Positions 8,199-16,931 are shown, numbered from the stretch's first letter. The stretch is DNA of 38,654 nt from JAHIGH01 sp964564035 (GCA_964564035.1 CAZLZN010000015.1:1-38654), one strand, 5' to 3'. Notes: generated from the sequence alone by a model not told the origin. Numbers and translations are program-made.

Positions 8199-8570
8199 AT
8201 GAACAAGGAAATACTGAATGTTACTAATACGGACGAGGCTAAAAAAGCTGCACCGCCCGGAAAAAATGCCTTACGGAGATCATTGATGGCTGCTGCTGTT
8301 GTCCTACCATTAAACGCATGCGCAGACATATTTTATGACTTAACGGGAACACCGACTGAAACAGTTAAAATAAAATGTGTAGCAGATATTGATCGCGTCC
8401 CGGTAGCAAAGCCCGACGGGAGTATCGAAAGAAAATTGGTGCGTGACGAAAAAGGCCGCGAGCAATGGGAAATTGTTTATGAGACCGCGCGAGAGAACTG
8501 TACAAGCACTATTGAGATTGAAGGCAGGGTGCCGACGAAGATGCCTGAACACAAAGATTGGCCGAAATAA
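8199..8570 (+). CDS. Small predicted lipoprotein, unknown function
   Basis: This 123-residue protein has a charged N-terminal extension of about 25 residues, then RRSLMAAAVVLPLNAC (26-41). That is a twin-arginine, hydrophobic and L-N-A-C lipobox-like series, suggesting lipid attachment at Cys41. The mature part is short and polar with two further cysteines (IKCVAD, ENCTST) that could form a disulfide. The promoter is close to consensus, so expression may be high. No family recognised. It converges on the coiled-coil gene at 8584-9582, with only 13 nt between their stop codons. Confidence 0.65.
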   Translation: MNKEILNVTNTDEAKKAAPPGKNALRRSLMAAAVVLPLNACADIFYDLTGTPTETVKIKCVADIDRVPVAKPDGSIERKLVRDEKGREQWEIVYETARENCTSTIEIEGRVPTKMPEHKDWPK

Positions 8571-8583
8571 AATTTGATTAATT

Positions 8584-9582
8584 TTATTTTCCTCTAATTA
8601 CATCTTCGAGCACATCACCTACCGCACCAACTGCACGTTTTTTAGCTCTTGCATTTGCACGATCACTTTGCTGATCAGCCCTCCTGCCTATAGATTCATC
8701 TCTCTTGTCACTTCTTAGCCTATCCAACCTTTCACGAGTAGATAATTTATTATCCAGCTTCTCCTGATCGGCTTTTTGTTTTTCTAATAATCTTTCCTTC
8801 TCAGCCTCTAGCTTGTCTATCCTGCTGCTCAGCCTTTCCTGCGCTCGCTCTTTATCCCTTCCGGAAGCCATGCGGTCAATTCTCTCCTGCTCCCGCATGA
8901 TCTCTCTGGATTCTGTTTCAAATTTAATGCTTTGCTTGTTCAACTCTTCGTTCTGTCTCAGGATTTGTTTTTGGCGCTGCTCCCCTGCTCTAAGTTTCTC
9001 TTCTTCCCTGCGCCTTTCCTCTCTGGCCTCTCGTTCAATTTCCTGCTGTTTTTCACGAGTCCTAATATCAATTTCTTTGGTAGCTCTATCTATGCCAATG
9101 TCCAAGGCTTTTTCGGCCAACGTAGCCCAAACATCTGCAGCGGCTTGTCTTGCGCCTCCTACAGAGGTAGCCATTACTCCCAAAGCTAATGTGGCGGCTT
9201 TGGCTCCCGGAAGGCTTCCAAGTCTCCGAAGGATACCGCCTTTTGTTTTTGTGGCGGGACTTGACGCATCGGGATTTGTATACTGTGATATATCGGGATT
9301 AATATTAACTGCGGCCGGTTGAGCAGTGTCAATGCCGGGTAAAATAGTTATATTGTTTTCAGGAGCTCCTGCTGCCATCTGATCCTCGCCTTCCATATTC
9401 TGCAAAGCTTTTCTAACGGCAACTTCAACAGCTTCTTCCTGGCGTCTTTTTTCTTCATGAGATTCAATATGGCCTTTAGGTTTAATGTCCAGATCAACTC
9501 GTCCGACCGGCTTTTCTGCCGAGGGCGGGATTTTGATACCATTGTCAACATTATTTTCTAATCCAATTCCACCTTCACTCAT
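8584..9582 (-). CDS. Coiled-coil protein with hydrophobic segment, unknown function
   Basis: The product is about 332 residues from the ATG at 9582 (MSEGGIGLENNVDNG). A GTG at 9609 would extend it but lies upstream of the predicted transcription start. The first 120 residues are polar and probably disordered. A signal-like hydrophobic stretch (KAATLALGVMATSVGG, about 122-137) follows, and then about 170 residues of highly charged Glu/Arg/Lys/Gln coiled coil. The C-terminus is basic (ARAKKRAVGAVG). It could be a membrane-tethered filament-like or scaffold protein; no family is recognised. A long open frame on the opposite strand is a composition shadow. Confidence 0.65.
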   Translation of the reverse strand: MSEGGIGLENNVDNGIKIPPSAEKPVGRVDLDIKPKGHIESHEEKRRQEEAVEVAVRKALQNMEGEDQMAAGAPENNITILPGIDTAQPAAVNINPDISQYTNPDASSPATKTKGGILRRLGSLPGAKAATLALGVMATSVGGARQAAADVWATLAEKALDIGIDRATKEIDIRTREKQQEIEREAREERRREEEKLRAGEQRQKQILRQNEELNKQSIKFETESREIMREQERIDRMASGRDKERAQERLSSRIDKLEAEKERLLEKQKADQEKLDNKLSTRERLDRLRSDKRDESIGRRADQQSDRANARAKKRAVGAVGDVLEDVIRGK

Positions 9583-9588
9583 ATTATT

Positions 9589-9628
9589 ACTATAACATAT
9601 TTTAACCACAACAAGTAAATTTTGTCAA
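9589..9628 (-). promoter_or_regulatory. Promoter(s) of the coiled-coil protein gene
   Basis: TTGACA (9623-9628), 18 nt, then TAAAAT (9599-9604) would give a leader of about 10 nt. An overlapping extended -10, TGT-TATAGT (TATAGT at 9589-9594), sits exactly 6 nt before the ATG at 9582 and would be leaderless. Confidence 0.6.
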
Positions 9629-9651
9629 TTAAGGAAGTTTTGTGAGGCTTA

Positions 9652-10422
9652 TTAAACAGATTGGATAATCAATGTTTTTTTAGCAATTTCTGTGCGATTA
9701 TAGAAACGTCCCGGGACTAGCTCTTCGGCTCCTTCCTCAAACATCATTTTCATAGCGTTTTTTTTAGAGGGGCCGAAGACGAGGATTATGTAGAGGTCAA
9801 GCATGGAGAGGCCGGTGAAGGTCATAGTGATCCGCTCGCCGTAGCGCGCTCCCCCATCGTCGTAATCCGTTACAAAATCAGCGCCGTTAAATTTTTCATT
9901 AAAGTTTTGACTTTCAGGTTTTGAATTTTGAGTTCCGGCGGGAACGCCGGCAGTATGTCCGTCATCGCCAATTCCCAATATGCCTATGTGTTTGGGAAAT
10001 GTACTTTGAAGAATTCTGAGTTTTTCATCGTATTTTTGAGCTGTAACGGCGCGGTTGTCGTCGTTTCCGGTAATGACCGGGTAAAACGGGATATTCCGGA
10101 GTTCAAAATATCTGAGAAGCTGTGTTTCGCGGATCATTTTTTCATTACTGCGGTCGTGCCATTTGGGTCCGAAGCGCTCGTCTATCATGGCTGACGCGCC
10201 GATATTGAGCTCTCCGTCATTTGCGAGGAGCGAATAAAGCTGACCCGGAGTCGTGCCGCCGGAGAGGTAAAGGACGGTTTTTTTATCACAAATTTTGTAT
10301 AAAATATCCCGAGTGAGAGCAATGCCTTGATCTTTGTTTTCAAGAGGGCAAACTTCGATGCCTTTGTTCTGGTATGTGCGGTATTTGTGTTCGTTTATAG
10401 TTTGTTTAACTGCGTTTATCAT
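9652..10422 (-). CDS. pgl: 6-phosphogluconolactonase
   Basis: The 256-residue protein matches the DevB/SOL family of 6-phosphogluconolactonases, which hydrolyse the product of G6PDH. Motifs are LYLSGGTTP (51-59), DERFGP (81-86) with HDRSN nearby (89-93), and GILGIGDDGHTAGVPAGT (147-164), the characteristic catalytic His loop. It completes the oxidative pentose phosphate branch with zwf and gnd downstream on the same strand. It begins 33 nt after the stop of the duplicated-domain gene at 10456-11163, so the two are probably co-transcribed. Confidence 0.93.
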   Translation of the reverse strand: MINAVKQTINEHKYRTYQNKGIEVCPLENKDQGIALTRDILYKICDKKTVLYLSGGTTPGQLYSLLANDGELNIGASAMIDERFGPKWHDRSNEKMIRETQLLRYFELRNIPFYPVITGNDDNRAVTAQKYDEKLRILQSTFPKHIGILGIGDDGHTAGVPAGTQNSKPESQNFNEKFNGADFVTDYDDGGARYGERITMTFTGLSMLDLYIILVFGPSKKNAMKMMFEEGAEELVPGRFYNRTEIAKKTLIIQSV

Positions 10423-10455
10423 ACGATTTTCAGAAATAATTTAATGAATAAATTT

Positions 10456-11163
10456 TCAGGAAACAGCGAGAAAACTTCTGCTTTTTTTCATAAGCTCGAT
10501 AACGAGCCGTCCGGCGTAAGCCCTGTCATTCATTTCCCGATCGGCTTTTTCTTCGGTGTAACCGCCTTGGTTGATCAATATATCGCGTACCAATTCCTGG
10601 CGGCCGCGGTAATAGTTTAGCATATCAAAATCCAGGTCGAACTTTTTCTTGTCGGAAATTGTGCGGCCCCAGCGTTTCAGACAGAATTCTGTCATCGCGC
10701 GGTCTTCTTTGGCGTTTAGATCAGGAACTGCGATCAGCTTTCCGGAGCGCATAGTTTCGATCTTGCGGGAATCTTCTTCTACCTGTCTACGAAACCAAAT
10801 GCTGTTTTCTACACGAGTAAGTTCGTCGGAGTTGAAAATGTGAGCCTCACTGCGCCTGCCCATCAATTCAAAAAAAGCGTTTCCTCCGCCCAAGAGTCTG
10901 GTGATCGATCCGGCCTGCTCTCCTGTTAATCCGCCTTGTTCGATTATTATAAGTTCGAAAAGCACTTCGGGTCCGCTTTTTACTAGAATTTCCAGATCGT
11001 TATCCAGCTGTTTTAAATTGGGAAGCACTGTTCGTTTTCTCGATCCTGTCAGAAAAGCCAGTCTATTCACGCGAACTAAGTCCCAGCGCTTGGCATACCA
11101 GGAGTCTACATCGCGCTGAATTTCAATTACTTCGTTTTCTTCGGAGCCGAGTCTTGGTTCCAT
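10456..11163 (-). CDS. Unknown protein with internal duplication
   Basis: This 235-residue soluble, charged protein shows two related halves. EQGGLTGEQA (75-84) and FFELMGRRS (97-105) in the first half correspond to NQGGYTEEKA (198-207) and VIELMKKSR (221-229) in the second. A KRW motif precedes each (25-27 and 163-165). The spacing suggests an ancient tandem duplication of a helical domain of about 80-100 residues. No signal peptide, membrane helix or known catalytic motif is visible. An extended -10 (TGC-TACACT) 6 nt before the ATG supports the start. It probably shares a transcript with pgl, but no functional link can be shown. Confidence 0.7.
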   Translation of the reverse strand: MEPRLGSEENEVIEIQRDVDSWYAKRWDLVRVNRLAFLTGSRKRTVLPNLKQLDNDLEILVKSGPEVLFELIIIEQGGLTGEQAGSITRLLGGGNAFFELMGRRSEAHIFNSDELTRVENSIWFRRQVEEDSRKIETMRSGKLIAVPDLNAKEDRAMTEFCLKRWGRTISDKKKFDLDFDMLNYYRGRQELVRDILINQGGYTEEKADREMNDRAYAGRLVIELMKKSRSFLAVS

Positions 11164-11169
11164 ACAAAT

Positions 11170-11178
11170 AGTGTAGCA
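11170..11178 (-). promoter_or_regulatory. Extended -10, leaderless promoter (duplicated protein-pgl)
   Basis: TGC directly followed by TACACT (11170-11175), 6 nt before the ATG at 11163. No good -35 was found, as expected for an extended -10 promoter. Confidence 0.5.
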
Positions 11179-11226
11179 TGAATTTAAGCTGAATATGTCG
11201 ATCTTATAATCGGCTGAAAACTTGCG

Positions 11227-11814
11227 TTATGCTTGCGGGCTTGAGGCATCTTGCCTTCCGGCAGTTTTATCTTCTTCCATAGGAGAAAGCGCAATAATGG
11301 CAAATTGCATTGCATCAACATTGTCGATACCTTCTATTGATGAAATATCTCCCATATTTCTTGAGACTTCTAATGCAATTTTATTTAATCTCTTTTTCAG
11401 ATTGCGTACCGTTCTGGCTTTCTGTTCAGATTTGGTTTCTTCATTATCAGGCTCCTTCTCAAATCCCGTATCAGTATCGCTTAGTTGAAAAAGTCTATCA
11501 TCCTGCCCTCCTCCATAAAGTACGTAACTATCAACTAAATCGCAAGCGCTACTAACAATTCGCGTGTGCTTAACTGCGTCTAAGACCTGCGGATCCAATA
11601 ATATCTCTGTTCTGGTATCCGGATCAGCGAGTCCTTCTCTGTTTTTCATTTTTTCATCGAAAATTTTTGCCGCATTCAGGTCGGCGGTTTTTAGAGCTGC
11701 AACCATAATTTCATGGGCTCCTAGTTCCCTCTTGGGCTGTTCTTTACCGGCTTCTTTATTTGTTTGACTTAAACTCTGTGTATGCGGCTTAATTTCTGAA
11801 TTATTTTCACTCAT
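11227..11814 (-). CDS. Hypothetical soluble protein
   Basis: The product is 195 residues. The N-terminal 30 residues are polar and disordered-looking, followed by a helical segment (HEIMVAALKTADLNAAKIF, about 34-52). The middle is Asp/Glu-rich, and a basic helix (ARTVRNLKKRLNKIALEV) is followed by a polar tail. There is no signal peptide and no membrane helix. I do not recognise the family. A TAATAT box 6 nt before the ATG supports the start. It is a single-gene unit between the RND pump and the duplicated-domain gene. Confidence 0.6.
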   Translation of the reverse strand: MSENNSEIKPHTQSLSQTNKEAGKEQPKRELGAHEIMVAALKTADLNAAKIFDEKMKNREGLADPDTRTEILLDPQVLDAVKHTRIVSSACDLVDSYVLYGGGQDDRLFQLSDTDTGFEKEPDNEETKSEQKARTVRNLKKRLNKIALEVSRNMGDISSIEGIDNVDAMQFAIIALSPMEEDKTAGRQDASSPQA

Positions 11815-11820
11815 AACTGA

Positions 11821-11826
11821 ATATTA
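11821..11826 (-). promoter_or_regulatory. -10 box, leaderless promoter
   Basis: TAATAT on the minus strand, 6 nt before the ATG at 11814. The upstream sequence is A/T-rich with no distinct -35. Confidence 0.4.
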
Positions 11827-11916
11827 AAATTTATGTTATAAATTTACTATAAATGAAATAAAAATACAAATATTTATTAATATATGGGGAAATAAATACA
11901 CTCTAAGCTATTTATT

Positions 11917-14900
11917 TTATTTTTTGACTCTCAAATCTTTTTTGAACCACTCGTAATATACAACGGGGACGAAGAATAACATTATTACTCCGGAGAATAT
12001 CAATCCTGCAATAATCGCTCCTCCCAGTCCCCTCCACAGCGGATCCGAGATTGTGATCGGTATAAGACCGGCGATTGTAGACAGCGCTGTCAGCACTACA
12101 GGCTCGAGCCTACTGCCTGATGCCTCAACCAGAGAATCATGTAGATTCATGCCGAACCTGCGGTTTTCATTGATCTTTTCAATAACTATTATCGCGTTAC
12201 GCACTAAAATACCAAACAACGCGAGAATACCAATTAAGGCCGGGAAAGATAGAGGCGTACCTGTAAGCGCGAACACATAAAAGACGCCTATTATTCCAAG
12301 AGGAATTACCAGTAGGGCTATCGCTGTCTGGCGGAAGGATCTGAATTCTATCACCATCGTGATCAATATCAAAAGAAATGATAAAAGCATTGCCTGGATG
12401 ATCGACTGCACCGAGCGCTCGTTTTCTTCATTGACTCCCCCTGTTTCCCACCTGTATCCCGGAGGCAAATTCAGGGTCTCGGCAAACTTTGTTACCCGGG
12501 TGTTTATCTCAGTGGCTGAATTACCTGCTGTTACTCCCGCGGTTACGCTGATGCGGCGGCTACCGTTTTCCCTCACAATATTGATAGGATTATTGGCGAG
12601 CTCCAATGAGCCCAATGACAAAAGCTGTACGTTGCCGTTTTGCGTTGGGACCAGTATAGATGACAGATTTTCAATTTTCTGCGCTTCAGGGTCAAGCAAG
12701 AAAGTAATATCTGTTTCTTTGTCGTCTAATTTTATTGAATCGAGATTGAAGCCGCTTGCAAATGTCCTGAGCCATAAACCAAGTGAATCAACCGTCAAAT
12801 TGTACTCAGCTAATTTTTGTTTATCGGGTACAAAAACGATCTTGCTCACACCTGCTTTTTGAGATACCTGTACGTTTGTAAGCTGGCGCTGATCCTCCAT
12901 CCAGTTTTTCAACTTTTCCGCGTTCGAGCTCAAGATCGATAAATCGTCGCCAAATAAATTAATTTGTATATCAGCTCCAACCGGCGGCCCTCCGGATAGT
13001 TCGATTACGCGGACTGTGCCTTTGGTATAATTACTGAATTGACTGCGAAAATTTTCAGCAATTTCCGAGGCAGTTTGCGACCTTTCTTCCTTGGAGCGCA
13101 GATTAAATGTAAAAAGAAATGATCCGGGCTCATCCGACCTGTCTCCGTTTTGACTTAAGCCGGCTCCCGTATCAGCCGAAAAATAATTTATATTGCCATT
13201 AAACTCAATTTTTTTGGCAAACGCCAACATTTCTTTATTTGCCTGCTCCAGACCGGTACCGGAGGGTAAATCAACCTGAAGATACAACACGTCTTCATCT
13301 GTCTTGGGGAAAAATTCATTTTTGACCAGACCAAGCGGGACAAGGAGATAGCCTACGAGCGAAAATATAATAACCGCTATAATCGTATTTCTTCTAAGCA
13401 CCGGAGATAATAAAATTTTGTCTATAACTTTTTTGTAGGTCTCACTTAGCCGCTCAATATTTACGAACCCATTTTTGAGGCCATTTTGTACGCTTTTTAT
13501 TCTGCTGTTTTTTTGAACGGAAATCAGTCTTTTTAGTCGGTCAATCAAGCTTTGTCTTACCAGATATATAATAAAGAGCGCCAAAAAGATAATAATCAGC
13601 GCAAACGGATAGATATCAGAGCGTGGCACAAGAAGCACAACGCCTAGGGCAATAGCCAGAAGCGTGAGAAGCTTTAGAAAAATTTTTACACGGTTTGGAA
13701 TCTGCGGCTTTAGCAATATTGCCATAACAGGCAAAGTTACAAAAACAGCAATTGCTGTACTGGATAAGACAGAAGCGGTTACGATTATGGGGATAGATTT
13801 GATAAATTCACCGATAATTCCACCCGCAAGAAGAAGAGGGACAAATGCCCATACAACTGTTATGGATGTTGACCATAAAGGTACTATAAAATCCCGCCAG
13901 ACGAGCATAGCTGTTTCTTGCGGGGTAAATTTGCCTGTCAGATGATACCTCGTCATGGCCGCGACCGCTACGATAGTATCGTCTATCAATAATCCAAGAG
14001 CGATAAGGAACGCAAAAGCTGTGAGGAAGTTCAGGGATAAACCCAGCATGTTTATAACAATCATTGCCGAGAGCAATGTCAGCGGGATTGTCAGTAAAGC
14101 GATCATGGACTGCCTAATTCCCAAAAATATAACCAAAAGTATAAAAACCAGTAAAACGGTCAAGCCGAATTCTCTAAAAAGTTTATTAAATTGCTTAATA
14201 ATTTCATTCGCCACGTTTGTTATGGTTTTTACCTCAAATTGCCCGCTATATGCGGAAGTCTTCTCATTTACCAAATCAACTGCTGCTTTTTCCGCCGTAT
14301 CAATATTGGTATCTTTGGCTTTGAAAACATAGAACTGAACAGCTTGCTTCGCGGACCGGTCATCGACCAGATAAGTTTTTGATAAGTTTGTTTTGGAGCG
14401 TCTGATTACCTGCGCCACGTCTCCAAGTCTGATTTGTCTGCCATCAGCGTTTAAAAGTAAATTGCGAATATCTTCGATATTTATTACATCGCGATCTATA
14501 CTTAATGAAAAAGTAAATCCGTCAGACTGAACAGAACCTGCAGGATATGAAGCGACAGATCTCTTGACTATTTGCGATAATTGAGCAGGATTTATATCAA
14601 AAGCCGCAATTTTTTGCGGGTCAACAATGACCTGTATCTCCTGATTATCCAGCCCCGCCAGCTGAACAGTATCTATCTCATCCAAGTCTTCAAGATCATC
14701 ACGAAGCTCTCCGGCGAAGCGCATTAGAGAAGCATTATCTTTGGTACTTGTAAGTGTAAAAGTCCAAATCGGCGAATTCTCAAAGTCCAGCAAGGTAACT
14801 TGAGGCTCCTGCGCATCTTCCGGCAAAGGATCTCCGCTGTCAATCTCTCTTTGGACATCCTGAAGAGCCTTGTTGCCATCTACATTTGACAGGAACTGCA

Positions 14901-15237
14901 TTGTCGTGACAGAGACATTATCTCTGGATACAGATGTTGCCGTATCAATACCTTCGACTTTGTCGAGCTTATCCTCTATCGGAATAGTGATCAGAGTCTC
15001 AACGTCTGCCGCCGAGGCGCCGGGAAGAACGGCGGATACTATAACTATCGGGATCTTGACCTCCGGATTTACTCTTCGCGGGACGACAGAATAGCTAAAA
15101 ACGCCTCCTATAACTATAGCTAAAATGATCAGGATCAATATACGATAATTTACGAGGTATTTTGCCCACCATTTTTCCTGAAGTTTTGGATCGAATTTAA
15201 TCTGAGATAAATATGATTTTCGATTTTGACTGGCCAT
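11917..15237 (-). CDS. RND-superfamily efflux transporter with two extra membrane helices
   Basis: The protein is about 1106 residues from MASQNRKSYL (ATG at 15237); a TTG at 15255 is less likely. It has the AcrB/HAE1-type plan: a first helix near 32-51, a large porter loop, a helix block 357-510 with the proton-relay pair LGLLIDDTIV (Asp419, Asp420), a second porter loop, and a C-terminal block with ILVRNAIIVIEKI. The lysine that AcrB has before this Asn in TM10 is Arg here. Between TM6 and TM7, residues about 519-561 carry two additional strongly hydrophobic stretches, suggesting 14 rather than 12 helices. It is preceded by its adaptor gene. No outer-membrane channel gene is in the window, and the substrate is unknown. 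Confidence 0.93.
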   Translation of the reverse strand: MASQNRKSYLSQIKFDPKLQEKWWAKYLVNYRILILIILAIVIGGVFSYSVVPRRVNPEVKIPIVIVSAVLPGASAADVETLITIPIEDKLDKVEGIDTATSVSRDNVSVTTMQFLSNVDGNKALQDVQREIDSGDPLPEDAQEPQVTLLDFENSPIWTFTLTSTKDNASLMRFAGELRDDLEDLDEIDTVQLAGLDNQEIQVIVDPQKIAAFDINPAQLSQIVKRSVASYPAGSVQSDGFTFSLSIDRDVINIEDIRNLLLNADGRQIRLGDVAQVIRRSKTNLSKTYLVDDRSAKQAVQFYVFKAKDTNIDTAEKAAVDLVNEKTSAYSGQFEVKTITNVANEIIKQFNKLFREFGLTVLLVFILLVIFLGIRQSMIALLTIPLTLLSAMIVINMLGLSLNFLTAFAFLIALGLLIDDTIVAVAAMTRYHLTGKFTPQETAMLVWRDFIVPLWSTSITVVWAFVPLLLAGGIIGEFIKSIPIIVTASVLSSTAIAVFVTLPVMAILLKPQIPNRVKIFLKLLTLLAIALGVVLLVPRSDIYPFALIIIFLALFIIYLVRQSLIDRLKRLISVQKNSRIKSVQNGLKNGFVNIERLSETYKKVIDKILLSPVLRRNTIIAVIIFSLVGYLLVPLGLVKNEFFPKTDEDVLYLQVDLPSGTGLEQANKEMLAFAKKIEFNGNINYFSADTGAGLSQNGDRSDEPGSFLFTFNLRSKEERSQTASEIAENFRSQFSNYTKGTVRVIELSGGPPVGADIQINLFGDDLSILSSNAEKLKNWMEDQRQLTNVQVSQKAGVSKIVFVPDKQKLAEYNLTVDSLGLWLRTFASGFNLDSIKLDDKETDITFLLDPEAQKIENLSSILVPTQNGNVQLLSLGSLELANNPINIVRENGSRRISVTAGVTAGNSATEINTRVTKFAETLNLPPGYRWETGGVNEENERSVQSIIQAMLLSFLLILITMVIEFRSFRQTAIALLVIPLGIIGVFYVFALTGTPLSFPALIGILALFGILVRNAIIVIEKINENRRFGMNLHDSLVEASGSRLEPVVLTALSTIAGLIPITISDPLWRGLGGAIIAGLIFSGVIMLFFVPVVYYEWFKKDLRVKK

Positions 15238-15250
15238 AATACATAAAAAT

Positions 15251-15366
15251 CTCAAAGTTCAAAGTGCAAAAATCAAAACCAAACGTAAAATTCAAATCCA
15301 CCACATCTTTAAGTTTTGATCTTGGTTTTGATCTTTGATTTATGATCTTTGCACTGATTTTGAAAT
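15251..15366. repeat. Inverted heptad-repeat spacer between adaptor and RND genes
   Basis: The left arm reads CTCAAAG, TTCAAAG, TGCAAAA, ATCAAAA, CCAAACG (15251-15285). The right arm (about 15311-15366) carries the reverse-complement pattern, including TTGGTTTTGATC and TTTGCAC. GTGCAAAAATCAAAACC in the left arm can pair imperfectly with the right arm. The hairpin would lie inside the adaptor-RND transcript and could uncouple expression of the two genes. Confidence 0.7.
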
Positions 15367-15370
15367 TAGG

Positions 15371-16834
15371 TTAATTAGAAATTTTAATTTTGTCTCCTTC
15401 GACTACGTTTCTGGTAATAATGACTTGATCACCGCTTTTGAGCCCGTTTTCGACGCGGACGAATGAACCATAAACAGGACCGAGAGTTAATTTGCGGCTT
15501 ACAGCTTTGTTTCCAGAAGCTACAAAAATATATGCTTCGTCCTCTGTTTGGTATACGGTATCAACAGGAATATAAATAAAAGCGGAATTTGAATCGGCTG
15601 TTCCAATAGGCATTTCGATCTCTATATATCCTCCGTCGGTTACATAATTCGCGTACTGATCCGGAACCGAATAATACGCGGCGTAAAGATTGCCGCTGAC
15701 TGCCTCGCTTGAGACAAAGTAAGGGAAATCAAAGACTTTTTGATTGCCAATTTTTAAAATGCTTTCCTCAGTGCGGGAGATTTTGGGAGCTATATCACTT
15801 GAGACATATGCGACTGCCGTGATCGGATCGTCCTCGATATTTTGAAGAAGTACTGCCAACTGCTGACCGGGCGAGACAACATCTCCTTCTGTTACCAAAA
15901 CTCTTTGAATAGTTCCCGAGAATGGTGCCGCGGGGTACATGACTGCTTCGGTTATTTGAGCAAGCTGGAGCTGGAGCCTGGCTGATTCACGATTGACAGT
16001 CAACATTTTTTCCTGAAGCTCGAGCTGTTTGAGCGCGATATCTTTTTGGAGCTCAGCAAGCTGTGCGGGCGGATTATCCTCATCGGACTGATAATCGAGA
16101 TTCGCCAGCGAACTCTCGGCCTGAGCAAGCCCGGCTAATAATTGTGCTTTTTGCGCATTGAGAGCTGATACTGCCTGACTCTGACTACTGCCGGGAGGCG
16201 GGGTGACGCTTCCGTTTTCAAGCTGTGTTATGGAATTATTGAGATTGTCGAGAATTGTTTTGTTCAGATCTATCAGCTCCCTAGTCCTCCCTCTGGAGTC
16301 TGCCGAGATCTGCCTGAGTTCATCGGCGTTTTCTTCGGATTTGTTTGCCGAGTCGCGCTGTTTGGCGATAAGCTCTGTTTGTATACCGAAAGTATCCAAA
16401 GCAGATTGATATTGAGTTTGAGCCAAACTTCTTTGCGCCGACTGAGCTACGCCGCCCTGATAATTGGTGCTAAGACTGAACAGCGTATTGCCTTTGCTGA
16501 CTGCGGCTCCTTCACGAAAATGAACCCGCTGAACAACTCCCCCGGCAAGCGCCGTGATCCTGACAACTCCTGTTTTCTCTATCTGAGCCTGGACGTTAAT
16601 GCGAGGCGCAGTACCGATAGAATAAAGAGATACTTCTTTGGGCGGATTTTCCAATACTTGTGTTTCAGGTTTCGCCTGAAGGAGAGAGCTTAAAACTATT
16701 GCCAGTACAAGCAATGCCATAGCGATATAGAAACTGAAAAAGGGTTTTTTACGAATAAATCCGCGGGATTTTTTATAGTAATCTGAAGATCTCGAGCGTA
16801 CACCGCGCAATACCTGCGTTATTTTTCCTGCCAT
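15371..16834 (-). CDS. Periplasmic-adaptor (membrane fusion) protein of the RND pump
   Basis: This 487-residue protein is an HlyD/AcrA-type adaptor. It has one N-terminal membrane helix (about 33-52), a first half-lipoyl segment (GGVVQRVHFREGAAVSKGNT, about 98-117), and a long alpha-helical hairpin (about 125-300) with a low-complexity turn (TPPPGSSQSQ). The second half-lipoyl segment is PFSGTIQRVLVTEGDVVSPG, and beta-barrel and membrane-proximal domains end in KSGDQVIITRNVVEGDKIKI. It would bridge the RND pump to an envelope channel or to the cell wall. It lies upstream of the pump on the same strand and has its own near-leaderless promoter. Confidence 0.9.
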   Translation of the reverse strand: MAGKITQVLRGVRSRSSDYYKKSRGFIRKKPFFSFYIAMALLVLAIVLSSLLQAKPETQVLENPPKEVSLYSIGTAPRINVQAQIEKTGVVRITALAGGVVQRVHFREGAAVSKGNTLFSLSTNYQGGVAQSAQRSLAQTQYQSALDTFGIQTELIAKQRDSANKSEENADELRQISADSRGRTRELIDLNKTILDNLNNSITQLENGSVTPPPGSSQSQAVSALNAQKAQLLAGLAQAESSLANLDYQSDEDNPPAQLAELQKDIALKQLELQEKMLTVNRESARLQLQLAQITEAVMYPAAPFSGTIQRVLVTEGDVVSPGQQLAVLLQNIEDDPITAVAYVSSDIAPKISRTEESILKIGNQKVFDFPYFVSSEAVSGNLYAAYYSVPDQYANYVTDGGYIEIEMPIGTADSNSAFIYIPVDTVYQTEDEAYIFVASGNKAVSRKLTLGPVYGSFVRVENGLKSGDQVIITRNVVEGDKIKISN

Positions 16835-16842
16835 AACAATGC

Positions 16843-16871
16843 ATTATACATACTTGTATCCTAAAAAACAA
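16843..16871 (-). promoter_or_regulatory. Near-leaderless promoter of the adaptor-RND genes
   Basis: TTGTTT (16866-16871), a 17-nt spacer and TATAAT (16843-16848), 8 nt before the ATG at 16834. Confidence 0.65.
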
Positions 16872-16931
16872 TATTATGAGACCAAAATATAAGGTTAAAT
16901 GAGTAAAATGTTTAATACGGAATAATTTTCG

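Noticed and set aside
8813..9322. 169-residue open frame on the plus strand
   Set aside because: It is the antisense shadow of the charged coiled-coil gene; its Leu/Ser/Cys-rich translation reflects the complement of Glu/Arg/Lys codons and it has no promoter or family features.
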